Positions 42,860-52,914 of a DNA stretch of 64,000 nucleotides are shown in pieces. The stretch lies in the NCBI GenBank assembly GCA_033239125.1, contig BSWB01000002.1, forward strand, positions 45,481,001 to 45,545,000, in the 5' to 3' direction. Position 1 is the stretch's first letter. Every line of letters starts with the position of its first letter. The translations under genes and the position numbers were made by a program. This DNA comes from Fagopyrum homotropicum. Its lineage: Eukaryota; Streptophyta; Magnoliopsida; Caryophyllales; Polygonaceae. Under the pieces are notes generated by a model. The model was not told the origin of the DNA. It saw only the letters and a list, made by a program, of their open reading frames with translations, and ran no database searches.

Positions 42860-45800
42860 TCATCCAAAATAAAAACAAGGTGCAACAAGCTTAACTCTAG
42901 TAACAATATCTCCAACATAGTCCGGAAAAGCCACATTCAAGAGCTTGAACATATGAACCTTGATCAATCGTATAATCACATCCTCCGGGATCCTATTGTT
43001 ATCGAACACCAGCACATTCCGAGCATGCCATACATAATATATCATAGTGACTAACCCAATCCTCACTGTTGCAGTTTCCCGATGCTTCTTACGTCTCCTA
43101 TGTTTCAGCCAACGTAGTGTGAGATCCAAAGTATTTAACCCAGATGGCATCTCTATGACACTCCTTAGCTCTCTCCATATCCGGCTAGCATATCTACATC
43201 TAAAAAGCAGATGCTCATGACACTCCTCATTTCGGCCGCATAATAGACACATTGTTTCTGCATCCAAAAATCTCAACCTATCTTTCGTTGGCAACCTATT
43301 CAAAAACGCCATCCAAGCTATACATGTGTACCTAGGAGTTAATCTCGTGTCCCATATGACTTCATGCCATTGAACCTTTTCTCCCTTCTTTCGGATGAGA
43401 TTATATGCTTCTGTAACTTTGAAACGGCCTCCAAGGGAAATACATGCCAGAATATCATCCATATCTAAGCCTTGCTCCGCCATACTTTTTATTAAGTCTC
43501 TAGCATACAGAATACCCTTTATTAGGCCTGAGTCTCGCCGATGAGGTTCCCAATCCTGCGCTTTCATAACTGAAAGATAGTGATGATGCACCCATTTAAT
43601 CCAAAGGCTCTCTTTGCCTTCATGTATGTGAGCATAATGCTTACACATGAATGCCATATTCCATGCCCTAAAATCCAAAAGTCTTAATCCTTCTTCATCT
43701 TAGTGTCTACATACCGTATCCCACGCTACCCTTGGCCTAGCCCATAAAAACTGTCGAGTCATTCTAACAAGCCTATCAACAACTACCCCTAGTATCGGTA
43801 GCATAGATAGCCAGAAGTTGTCCACACCTTGAATAACTGAATTAATAAGCTCTAGTCTTCCTGCATATGACAGGTTCTTCTTATTCCATGTAGAGATGTG
43901 CTTACAAATTTTATCCAACAAGGGGGTATATTCTGACGCTCTCAAGGTGTGTGGAGTCATTGGAACTCCCAGGTAACAGAATGGGAATATCCCAAGTGAG
44001 AATCATGTGACCTCTCTCAATCCTTCAACCTCATCTTCAGGCACAGAAGGTACAAACATAGATGATTTATCCATACTTACCTTCAGTCCACTAACAGCTC
44101 CAAATCTTCTTAACGTCTGCACCAATACCCCTATTGATTCTTTATCCCCTCGACAAAATAAAACCACATCATCAGCATAAGCAAGATGTGATATCCTGAG
44201 CTCACCACAATGTTGATGAAATTTGAAACATGCTTTTGAAGTTTCAACTTTAAGAAGCCTAGACAACATCTCCATGCAACAGACAAACAGATGGGGTGAC
44301 AATGGATCCCCTTGTGTAAGCCCTCTCTTCCCCTTGAAAAACCCTTGAGCCTCCCTATTGATCTTGATCGAGTACGAGGTTGTTGTTACACATTCATAAC
44401 CCAATTAATCAATTTCATTGGGAACTCTAGTGTTACCAAAGCAAATTGAAGGAAACTCCATGAAATCGTATCATAGGCTTTTGCAAGATCTATGTTCATA
44501 AAGCATCTACGGGTATCTCTCTTTGCATTATATCTCCGGAGCAGTTCTTGCACTAGGAACACATAATCATACATCAATCGGCCTGGAATGAAAGTTGCTT
44601 GTGCTGGATCAATAAGATATTCCAAACATGGACCAGTTCTCTTGCTCATGATTTTTGAAATAATCTTATAAATAACATTGCAACAAGAAATTGGTCGGAA
44701 ATGCTCAACTCTAGTCAGATTATCATTATTTGGTACCAAAGACACAATAGTGTGGTTGATTCGGCCTAGAAACTTCCCATTAGTAAAGAATTCTTTCACT
44801 GCAATGCATACTTCACTTCCCACAATCTCCCAGGTTGTCTTGAAAAAACATGATATGTATCCATCTAGCTCCGGCACTTTGTCCTCAACAATGCTCCACA
44901 AAGCTTCTTTAATCTCCACATTGGACACTGGCATGACAAGTGCTTCCTTATCTAGTACCTTAACCTTGGGACCAATTGTAAGTTCCTGATCTTGTAACCT
45001 TTTTACCTCCTCCTCCGTACCAAACAAGCCTTGATAAAAGGTAATAAAAGCATGTACTACCTCCTCATTTGAGGTGGTATTTATCTCATTTACTCCCATA
45101 ATCGAAGCTACATGACAACTAGCAGCCCTTGCCCTCATCAGCCCATGAAAAAAATCTCGTCGGTCTGTCCCCTTGCAACACAAATCTTGATTAAGCTTGC
45201 TGCGAAAGAAAGCTAAATTCAACATCATTCAGCCTTTTCATTTGTATCTTAGAATTTATCATTTGTTCTCTAATATTTTCTGAGGTAGGGTTCAACCGTA
45301 GTTCCTCTAATACTCTATTGTACTCATCATTTACTTGCCTTGCATTCTCCACAATATGCCCAAAGTGCCTTCTATTGAGAGTACGCAAAGGACCTTTCAT
45401 ACCATTCAATAACATACACAGTCGAAATTGGTATGTACCCCACAAATGACATATCCACCTCTCTTTCACCAAATCACTGAAACTCTCATGTTGATCCCAC
45501 ATGTTGAAGAATTTGAAACTTCTTTTTGTGCAATAATTATGCCTATGAAGATGAGCAATGCCCGGCATGTGGTCAGAATAGTTCCATTTATCTACAAACG
45601 TTGCTCGACAATGAATACCATGCTCCATCCAAGCCTCATTTACCATGATCCGATCAATCTTACTCCATATATTGCCATTAGACCATGTGAACTTTGACTC
45701 AATGTTGAAAGGCATGTCTACCAAGCCCAGATCCCTATAGCCTCATACAAAGGCCGGCACTCATACAACCTAACCAGCTCACCACGTATAGGCCGGCACT

Positions 45801-46299
45801 CATACAGCCTAACCAGCTCACCATGTATACGCTCATCTAAGTACATGACATTATTAAAATCCCCAAGAACTATCCAAGGCAATTGACTACCTCTGACAGC
45901 AACTCTCATACCCTTCCATGCCTCCCTTCTTGTAGACACCCGATGTTCCCCAAGGACAAAGAAAGCACCAAACTTTATTCTAGTAGCCTTGATTGTCACC
46001 AAACACGTTATGAACTGCACATGCACACGTTGAACTTGAACCTCTACATGGCTTTGGTCCCACATTACAATCATTCGACACCTCCTATCCAGCTCAAAGT
46101 TATGCACATATTTCCATCGAGGAAACCTCCTTCTCATTATAACCTGCACATCCGTAATAGTGGAGTTAATATGTGTTTCTAATATACCATATAAACATAC
46201 CTTGAACTCCTTGATGATGGTCTTAATGCCTCTTTGCTTCCGAGGGTTATTAAACCCCTGTACATTCCATGCCATTATACTCATTGCAAACCTGGACAA
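42860..46299 (-). pseudogene. L1 ORF2 (endonuclease-reverse transcriptase)
   Basis: Endonuclease: MAWNVQGFNNPRKQRG at the start, ILETHINS, PWIVLGDFNNVMY, then in another frame IDRIMVNEAW and SDHMPGIAHL. RT: HFRPISCCNVIYKIISK, DLAKAYDTISW, GLTQGDPLSPHLFVCC and LAYADDVVLFCRGD (catalytic YADD). C-terminal zf-RVT: TPRYTCIAWMAFLNRLPTKD and CLLCGRNEECHEHLLFRC. Frame changes near 45720, 45200 and 44390, and stops near 43965 and 43690 break it. A 39-bp in-frame tandem duplication lies in the endonuclease (45751-45828). It would nick target DNA and prime reverse transcription there. Confidence 0.9.
45751..45828 (-). repeat. 39-bp tandem duplication in L1 endonuclease
   Basis: 45751-45789 and 45790-45828 differ at two positions. 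The duplicated peptide unit is GELVRLYECRP, just after the DFN endonuclease motif. Length is a multiple of three, so the frame is kept. Confidence 0.88.
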
Positions 46300-46434
46300 A
46301 TGCCTTTCTGCTTCTCACTCATCTTTTGTTGTGTCTTCAGGCCTCCATCCACATTTGATGAAGCTAACCTTGTTAATATCCTACCTGCTTCACCGCCATA
46401 AATTTGTACAATCCCTTTTTTTACCTTGTTTCTC

Positions 46435-48460
46435 TTAAGATGCATTTAATTTCCTAATGATACGCCTCTTAGCTCTGGAAAGAGTCGGCGTAAACACTTC
46501 TTCCAACTTCTTATCGTCGCTTCTTTCCCTGTCATCCTGCTCATTCCCTGATATGTCGTCTTCCTCAGTTGGAATAACTAAGTCCTCAGACATAATATCC
46601 TCATCTGAGCCCTCCCTAGTCTCCATGTCCTCTATATCATCACTCGATGTGTCCCTTCCTTCCTGCACATGTTGTAAACCATCCACAGAAGGGGCCCCTT
46701 CCATTACTTTTTCCTTTTCTTTAGCTTTACGCCTTGCCTCTTCCAGGTTTTCATGAACCTCCGCTCTAACCTCATGGCCCACAGTGTTTCCCCTTGACCC
46801 ATACTAGTCTTATCTAGTCTGTTATTATTCATCAGACCTTACCTAGGCTACTTGTCCATACCTCGATTTCCTACCCTTTCTTTATCAATACCCTTTGAAC
46901 TATTCATATTCAACATACTATTATCCATCCCTGTCTTACCTTTAGCCCCCTCAGCCCTGCCATCCACATTAGTAGGATTATTACCTTTATTACCCAACTT
47001 CCTCCTACCTTGATACGGCCGCACATCTGCATCCTTAGCACGTTCATTAAAAGCACACTCCTCATCTTTGTGACCAAATTGAAGGTACCTTCGACAATAT
47101 TGGGGCTCATGTTCATATAACAAAGTACAATACAGACTCACTCCATCATCAAAATCCAAGGAAACCACTCTTAGTAAATCTTTTGCAAAATTTAGCTCCA
47201 CAAGAATCCTAGCATATGACCCTCTTTTCTGATCCTTTGTGACATGATCCATAAACAAAGGTTTTCCTATTAATGACCCAATCCGTCCAAGGATCGTTGG
47301 AATCCATAATTCGTTAGGAATCCTCGTTATACGTACCCACAATGATATGGTTGCAACATCTTTTTGATTAAAAGCAAATTTATCTAGAACATGCTTCAAC
47401 AACAAAGGCCTATTAAAGATAAAATATGGACCATCACCTAAAACTCTATCTCTATCATCATCATTGAGGAAACTAAAAATCATTCAGCCTGCCTCCATTC
47501 GAAAATTAACTTTCACTCCCCAACTTTTCATGACATTGTTGATAGTGAAAAACCCCAGAAAAAAGCCAACATAATGACCTAATAAAGTACTACCCCATAC
47601 TTCATGTTTGGCATCCCTTCAGAACACTTAATGGCAATCCTGGACGATGTTTGTGGAGTAAACTCTAATTTGCCTCCCAAACCAGAATACATGAATATAC
47701 GTGACGTATTACCTTGCCATGCCGGCCGGACACCTCGACTAGTACTAGCCTCACCTAGCTTCGAAAATTCATATGAAGGTTTCCCAGCTACAAGGTTTTC
47801 CTCAGCCCCTAACTCAGTTGCAGCTACCTTAGGCTCACCATCAGATAACACATCTCTATCATTAACAATCATTTCTCTAACATCTTCACCCAACTCTTCA
47901 TTGATGGTCACATTCGGTTGCTCATGAATTTGTCTATTTTCTTGAGCTAGAGAGTTAGACCCTTTATCCTGACCAATCACCAAAGGAATGGACGCTGAAG
48001 TTGCGTGTATTGGTATATGCCCCATTTCTTGGTTGACCGATGCCACAGCTGAGGTCCCCTTAGACGCAAGTGGAGGAAGAGACGTGTTTTTCACCAAGCG
48101 GACATCCCCTTTGTTCGATATGCCGGACACAGGCAAAGCGGATGTGCCTTTCACATTTGTTGCCAACGATTTCGAGCCTATGGTCCTCGTCATCTGGGTA
48201 ACCATAGCTTTACCACCCATCCCACTACTTACAATACTCTTATCACTAACCCCAAACTGAGTAGCCGCGACATTCTTTGACCGTCCGTTATTTGTTTCTT
48301 GATTTTCTTGACTCGTTATTCCTAGTGCACCAGAATCTTGGATGTGAGAATCCATCCCTGTGTTCCGCCTTGCACCACCCTGAATCACTGATTTTGTATC
48401 CGAGCTGCCTTCGCCCCCACTCAAACTTGAGTCAGTAGAAGGTTTCTTCTTTTTCGCCAT
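46435..48460 (-). pseudogene. L1 ORF1 (RNA-binding protein)
   Basis: Starts MAKKKKPSTDSSLSGG (48460). The N-terminal half is low-complexity Ser/Gly/Asn-rich; after a frame break near 47530 the DUF4283-like part reads FNRPLLLKHVLDKFAFNQKD and WVRITRIPNELW, followed by a knuckle YCRRYLQFGHKDEEC and an acidic C-terminus (46782-46435). The knuckle should be C-x2-C-x4-H-x4-C; the second Cys is Tyr (TAC for TGC), a G-to-A change. ORF1 would coat the LINE RNA. Another break lies near 46800. Confidence 0.82.
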
Positions 48461-48770
48461 GGTGACTCGTCACCAAGGATGCCCCTCAGGGCCTTCAAAC
48501 CAACTACTATACCCCACAACCAATGTTAAAATGATACGTTCGTAAACCAACTTTCTGGCAAAACGAAAAGAATTTGCGTGAACAGGTAATTCACACACAA
48601 CGCCTCCAAGAGAAGAATGATGTCACTCACCCCAGGAGGAACGGATGATAACAGAAGAAACACAAAGAGAGGAGAGAGAAATTGAGAGAAAGCGAGAAAT
48701 AAGAGAAAGAGCGGCACCCAAACTCGAAGGAAGGTTGAGCACAATTCTTGGAGCATTTTAATTTGACTTG
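48461..48770 (-). other. L1 5' untranslated region
   Basis: About 310 bp upstream of ORF1 Met. The minus strand is rich in CT (TTTCTCTC runs). The open frame at 48526-48756 has no recognisable similarity and is not called. Confidence 0.6.
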
Positions 48771-49236
48771 GAATTTTTTACCGGTTTGAGACCGAGTCGA
48801 GGCATTGATTCTATCTAGGTCATAGTAGATCGATTGACGAAGACCGCACGTTTCATTCCTATCAAGGAAATGTGGACAGTAATTCGATTAGCAGAAGAGT
48901 TCACTAGGCAGATAGTGAGACTTCATGGAGTACCTAGGACCATAGTCTTTGACCGAGATGGACGGTTCACTTCTAGGTTCTGGTAGCAAGTGCATGTTGC
49001 CCTAGTTACGAGTCTGCAGCTCACGATTGCTTATCATCCTTAGACCAATGGTCAGTCCGAGCGGGCCATCTAGACTTTGGAGGACATGTTGCGAGCCTGC
49101 GTGTTTGACTGGGGACAGGTGCAGCCAGATCACCTTCCCTTAGTGGAGTTTTCGTACAGCAATAATTGGCACACATCGATCAGGATGGCTCCTTATGAGG
49201 CTTTATACGAAAAGAGATACCGTACACCGTGTCTTG
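48771..49236 (+). pseudogene. Gypsy remnant G integrase core, continued
   Basis: Begins with the right TSD copy (48771-48782). Broken frames encode VDRLTKTA-like, FDRDGRF, the glycosyl-free core turn AYHP.TNGQSER-like and LPLVEFSYSNNWHTSI then MAPYEALYEKR, i.e. the D,D35,E core and following helix of a Tekay/Del-type integrase. Stops occur near 48985 and 49042. The sequence stops resembling gypsy at about 49230, where LINE sequence begins. Confidence 0.8.
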
Positions 49237-50450
49237 CTTACACTTTCTTCATGTATTTAGGAGTCCTTGTCGGTAGTAAACGTCTGAGCATTGCCGAGTA
49301 CAAATCATCATCAAAAAACATACCAAAAAGATTAACTCTTGGAGTGTAAAGAACCTCTCTTACGCCGGCAGGAAGCAAGTCATCTCCTTTATCCTTATGT
49401 CCTTGCACCAATATTGGTGCTCAGTTCTTCTTATTCCCTCTACCATCATTCACAAGATCCAAAGCCTCATCCGCTCCTTCTTTTGGTCCGGTAAGGACTC
49501 TAGCTCTCGCTCTTTGGTGGCCTGGAATGTGGTTTGTTCCCACGTCGATGATGGCGGCCTGGGGTTCAAGGAGTTGCTATCTTAGAATAACGCTTGCCTC
49601 TCTAAACTCATCTACGACTTGGCTCATAATGAATTCAACTTGTGGTCCGACTGGGTTAAAAAGAACATCCTTAAAGGTCGCTCCATTTGGTCATATGTTG
49701 GCAACTACAACCATAGCCATGTTTGGTGTATGCTTCTCAAGATCCTTGATGATATCATGGCTTCTGTTCATGGACATAGAATCCTTAGTGTCACTACCCG
49801 CCCCAATGGATCTTTCTCCACTAAAGCCTCATTCAACCTGATCTGGAAGAACCCCACTCCATCTATTCCTTACTCGATGGAACTGATTTGGCGGAGCATT
49901 AACATTCCTACATGCAGTTTTATCTCTTGGATTTCCAGCCATCATCGTCTTCCCACGCTCACCAAGATCCTCAAGTGGAATTTAGTCATGAACGACTCTT
50001 GTAAACTTTGCGGGAACCACCAAGAAAATGAAGAGCAACACAAATACAGTTACTTAACGCCTGTCCTCGACATCATTTCTAGATGGACCAGGTTGCCCCC
50101 TCCTTGCCCCTACTCCCACGATATTAGGGCTTCACTCAGATCCCTCACCTCACACAAACACGACCTCATTGGACATGTCCGTGTTGCGGCCATTACCTCC
50201 TACATCTACTTCATTTGGAAGGCAAAAAACGATCTCTTGTACAACAAAAACTTCACTCTTTCTTCTACTTGTGCACACAATGTCATCCAGGCCACAAAGA
50301 ACCACACGGCTCACCACTGGAGGAACCGCTCGTCCGACTCTCTCATGTGGGCCAAGTTGCTCGAAATTCACCTCTTGTGATGCAGATTTGATTTCTTTTC
50401 TACTAATTCATTTATGGAGATCATACGTAAATGCATTACAAAAAAACAAA
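49237..50450 (+). pseudogene. 5'-truncated L1 fragment (RT C-terminus and zf-RVT)
   Basis: Starts in the RT thumb region (MYLGVLVGSKRLSIAEYKSS), continues with NLSYAGRK-like and LHQYWCSVLLIPSTIIHKIQ then SFFWSGKDSSSRS in other frames. It ends with 49619-50380 containing SFISWISSHHRLPTLTKI and CKLCGNHQENEEQHK (zf-RVT). The stop at 50378 is followed by a short 3' UTR and an A-rich string (ACAAAAAAACAAA, about 50437-50449) that may be the tail. It is a family distinct from the 42720-48770 LINE. No clear target duplication was found. Confidence 0.75.
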
Positions 50451-51166
50451 TTAGAGCTCTCAACTTGCTATGATACAAGGTCATGGTTAAACAAATTTGA
50501 ATACATCGGAATGTTTGGTTTACTGTTCTCATCAACATTTGATGTTAGTATTTCCCTTACGGTGACTCCAATGAAGTGATACAAGGTTTAATTCTCACTG
50601 TGTGCTACATTTCTATATGGCATTTAGTGAAGGTCAAGATCTCAGTAAGCTTTCATGCTTGCTTTAAATGGAAGATGATAAACGTGTTGTTAGCTTATAA
50701 AGCTTGTTCTGCCTAATGCTTGTTTTGTCTAATACTTATTCTCAAAATTCAGTAAAAAATGTCTCTTAGATATTTTAGAGAAATCTGATATACGAACAAA
50801 TAACACAACACAGTCGGACATCTAAAAGCAAAAAAAAAGTGTACACGAAACGCAGATGCTCCTAACTCATAGTTATGATAGTAGAAGGAGCCCTCGTATT
50901 CGTTATTCCTCATGGTTGTCACTACATCTATGTGACACTAAAAGCAATACAACTACTACTTTGGCGCATGTTACAACTTCCCACCGTCATCGACACATTA
51001 ACTTGTTATGTCAACTAATTAACACTAATTCATTTGTGCACATTACCGATCTCAACTTGAAGAAAGAACATCTTCAGCGGAAGACAATACACGACACCTA
51101 CATCCGAATGATTTGAACATGAGTACCACATTCAGGCAACTACAGAAAAACCGCCTTCGTTACCAG
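50451..51166. other. Unassigned AT-rich stretch
   Basis: Between the LINE fragment and element D. No ORF with recognisable similarity, no LTR end and no RNA gene. A short frame at 50541-50577 (TVTPMK) faintly recalls the gypsy integrase C-terminal region, so part may be residue of G. Otherwise I see nothing in it. Confidence 0.5.
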
Positions 51167-51462
51167 TGATGACATGAATTATATACCATTATATTCATGC
51201 ATATTGTAGAAGATTGTCTCAGTTTACCTTACATTTAGAGAGATTTTGTGTGCCTTTTATGTTCTATTCAACCATTTGTCGGAAATAGAGGTCTACACGA
51301 GTTCTTGATGAATTATAGGTAAATGGAGTGGAATTGAAAGCAAAAGTGGAGCAAGGAGCATCCAAGGACGTTAGGGAAGCTAAAGAAGTCTTAGAGAGAT
51401 CACAAAGAGCTAAGGAGGAGCATAGAAGACGAGCCAAAATAAGAGTACTTTCTGTTGAAGAA

Positions 51463-51560
51463 AATCGTGCCATTATACATATAAATCGGACGATTTTCTC
51501 CTTTAGAAATCGAACGGTTTTGTGTATAAATCGACTAGGCCGATTTCCTTTGTTTTTCGG
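51463..51560 (+). promoter_or_regulatory. AAATCG motif cluster in D 5' LTR
   Basis: GAAAATCGTGCC, TAAATCGGACGATTTTC, GAAATCGAACGGTTTT, TAAATCGACTAGGCCGATTT. These are full and degenerate dyads, repeated at about 62866-62960 in the 3' LTR. Confidence 0.68.
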
Positions 51561-52072
51561 CCAAATGATAAGACGACACAAAGCCCAATTCTTTTGGGCT
51601 AGAGGAGAGTTTTGCCAAACGGCCCATTAGCAAGAAACTATAGGTTGGAACCCTGGGAACGAAAACGGGACGTCCGCAGCGGGAAATCTTTACGCGTTTG
51701 AGAGAGATCGAAGATTCTTGGAAAAGGATTGAAGGACTTTAGCCGGAAAGTCAATCTTGATCATTGTTTGTGAGATTTCTTTGTCCATTGAAGTAATTGT
51801 GGTTTTTGAACACGAATTTGAGTTACTTAAGAGATACATTGATCAGTGTCGAGGATTGTTTACAGATTTGAAGGTTATTGAGTTTTTATTCAAGATTCGG
51901 TTTTATTTGCGATATTTCACTCAATCTTTAATTTGATTCGATTTTGAAAATGGTTGGCTAAAACCATTGTGATTCTGGGGAGAATAGTTGATGATTGAGG
52001 CTTAGATGATGATAGACTAAACTCATTTACACATTAGGACCCTGAGAGTTTAGATTTTAGTTTTGCGATAAC

Positions 52073-52136
52073 AGGAAAATCGGTGTGTTCTTGAGTAAAT
52101 CGGCCGATTTAGTGATGAACAGCCCGATTTATTCTT
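52073..52136 (+). promoter_or_regulatory. Three-part palindrome module, D 5' LTR
   Basis: Half site AAAATCGG, TGTTCTTGAG, core TAAATCGGCCGATTTA (52096-52111), GATGAACAG, half site CCCGATTTA. Repeated at 63475-63538. Confidence 0.75.
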
Positions 52137-52793
52137 CTGACGAACTTTAATTGAATTAATCTTTAACCAAAACTAATCCTTGCCTAAATCCCAACATTGA
52201 TTAACCTTTTTAACCTCTAACTGAATGTATGAAGAGACTTCAAACTTAATTCTACATTTAATAGATTAAATTTACAAGATTTGGGTAATAGAGAAACTCA
52301 ACATCCTTTATTAAGATTTTAAATGTGCTTTCTATTCTTTACTCTGGAGAGTCATATCCTGGGGTTTTAGATAGTTAGTTTAAACATAATTCTTGTCTTT
52401 AGATCTTTCTATATTGCAGCCTCAACAACCCTTATAGAGAGAACCTTTAGATTAGATATATAGGTTTTGGAACTTCACCGTTCGATACCTACCTTTGAAC
52501 ACATAATCTTGGCAATATAAACTCTGTCCTTATATCTATAGAGGTGTCTTGAATCGAAAGCCGAAATCGGATACTTGAATTCTTGGAATCATTTTACCCT
52601 TATTTGGTCACAAAAGTTTTTTGCATTTTCGCTAGATAATTGAAATTGAATTTACTCTCACCAAATCCCTGAGTTTGACTCTGGAATTCTTACCTCACTA
52701 CAGTTGATCCGTACACTGCGGGTTCTCTTTGCTTTGAGTTCTAGATATAAATTTAAGACTTTGACGCACACACTTTTTGAGCGAACAAGTTTT

Positions 52794-52811
52794 TGGCGCC
52801 GTTGCCGGGGA
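52794..52811 (+). other. Primer-binding site of D
   Basis: TGGCGCCGTTGCCGGGGA, six bases after the LTR; a perfect tRNA-Asp 3'-end complement over 18 bases. Confidence 0.95.
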
Positions 52812-52914
52812 TTTGGTCTAGACCAAATTCGGTTTTCGGTTGTCTAGCTTGAGAGCTCTTGCTCTTGTGATTTGATTTGTCTACTTGAGTGATCTTTGCA
52901 GGTTCTTTAGGTAT

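Larger units (their letters stand above)
42720..48770 (-). mobile_element. Near full-length L1-type LINE
   Basis: 6051 bp between 12-bp target duplications, oriented minus. It has a 5' UTR (48770-48461), ORF1 with DUF4283-like and zinc-knuckle regions, and ORF2 with AP-type endonuclease, YADD reverse transcriptase and C-terminal zf-RVT. The 3' end has no clear poly(A) tail beyond the T-run inside the target duplication. Both ORFs have frameshifts, so it is dead. It inserted in the integrase of gypsy remnant G. Confidence 0.92.
51167..52787 (+). repeat. Element D 5' LTR
   Basis: 1621 bp, TGATGACATGAATT to GAGCGAACA. It contains a cluster of AAATCG motifs (51463-51560), the three-part module (52073-52136), one GCAGCCTCAACAACCC copy and CCGTACACTGCGGGTTC near the end. 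The TATA box is not obvious; CTATAGG near 51640 is the only candidate in the expected place. Open frames at 51264-51630 recur in the 3' LTR and look like chance. Confidence 0.94.

Noticed and set aside
49077..49349. Single 90-codon gene
   Set aside because: It is a chance fusion of gypsy integrase (to about 49230) with the start of the LINE fragment.
50541..50577. Possible gypsy integrase tail (frame with VTPMK)
   Set aside because: Only five or six residues fit the family; too short to call with the LINE fragment lying between.
51328..51630. 100-codon frame repeated at 62730-63032
   Set aside because: It is inside D's LTR and repeated by LTR duplication. Its end translates the AAATCG motifs. 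A coding role cannot be excluded but nothing supports it.
51636..51645. TATA box in D's LTR (CTATAGG)
   Set aside because: Weak match and not clearly aligned with the A/B TATA box; left uncalled.
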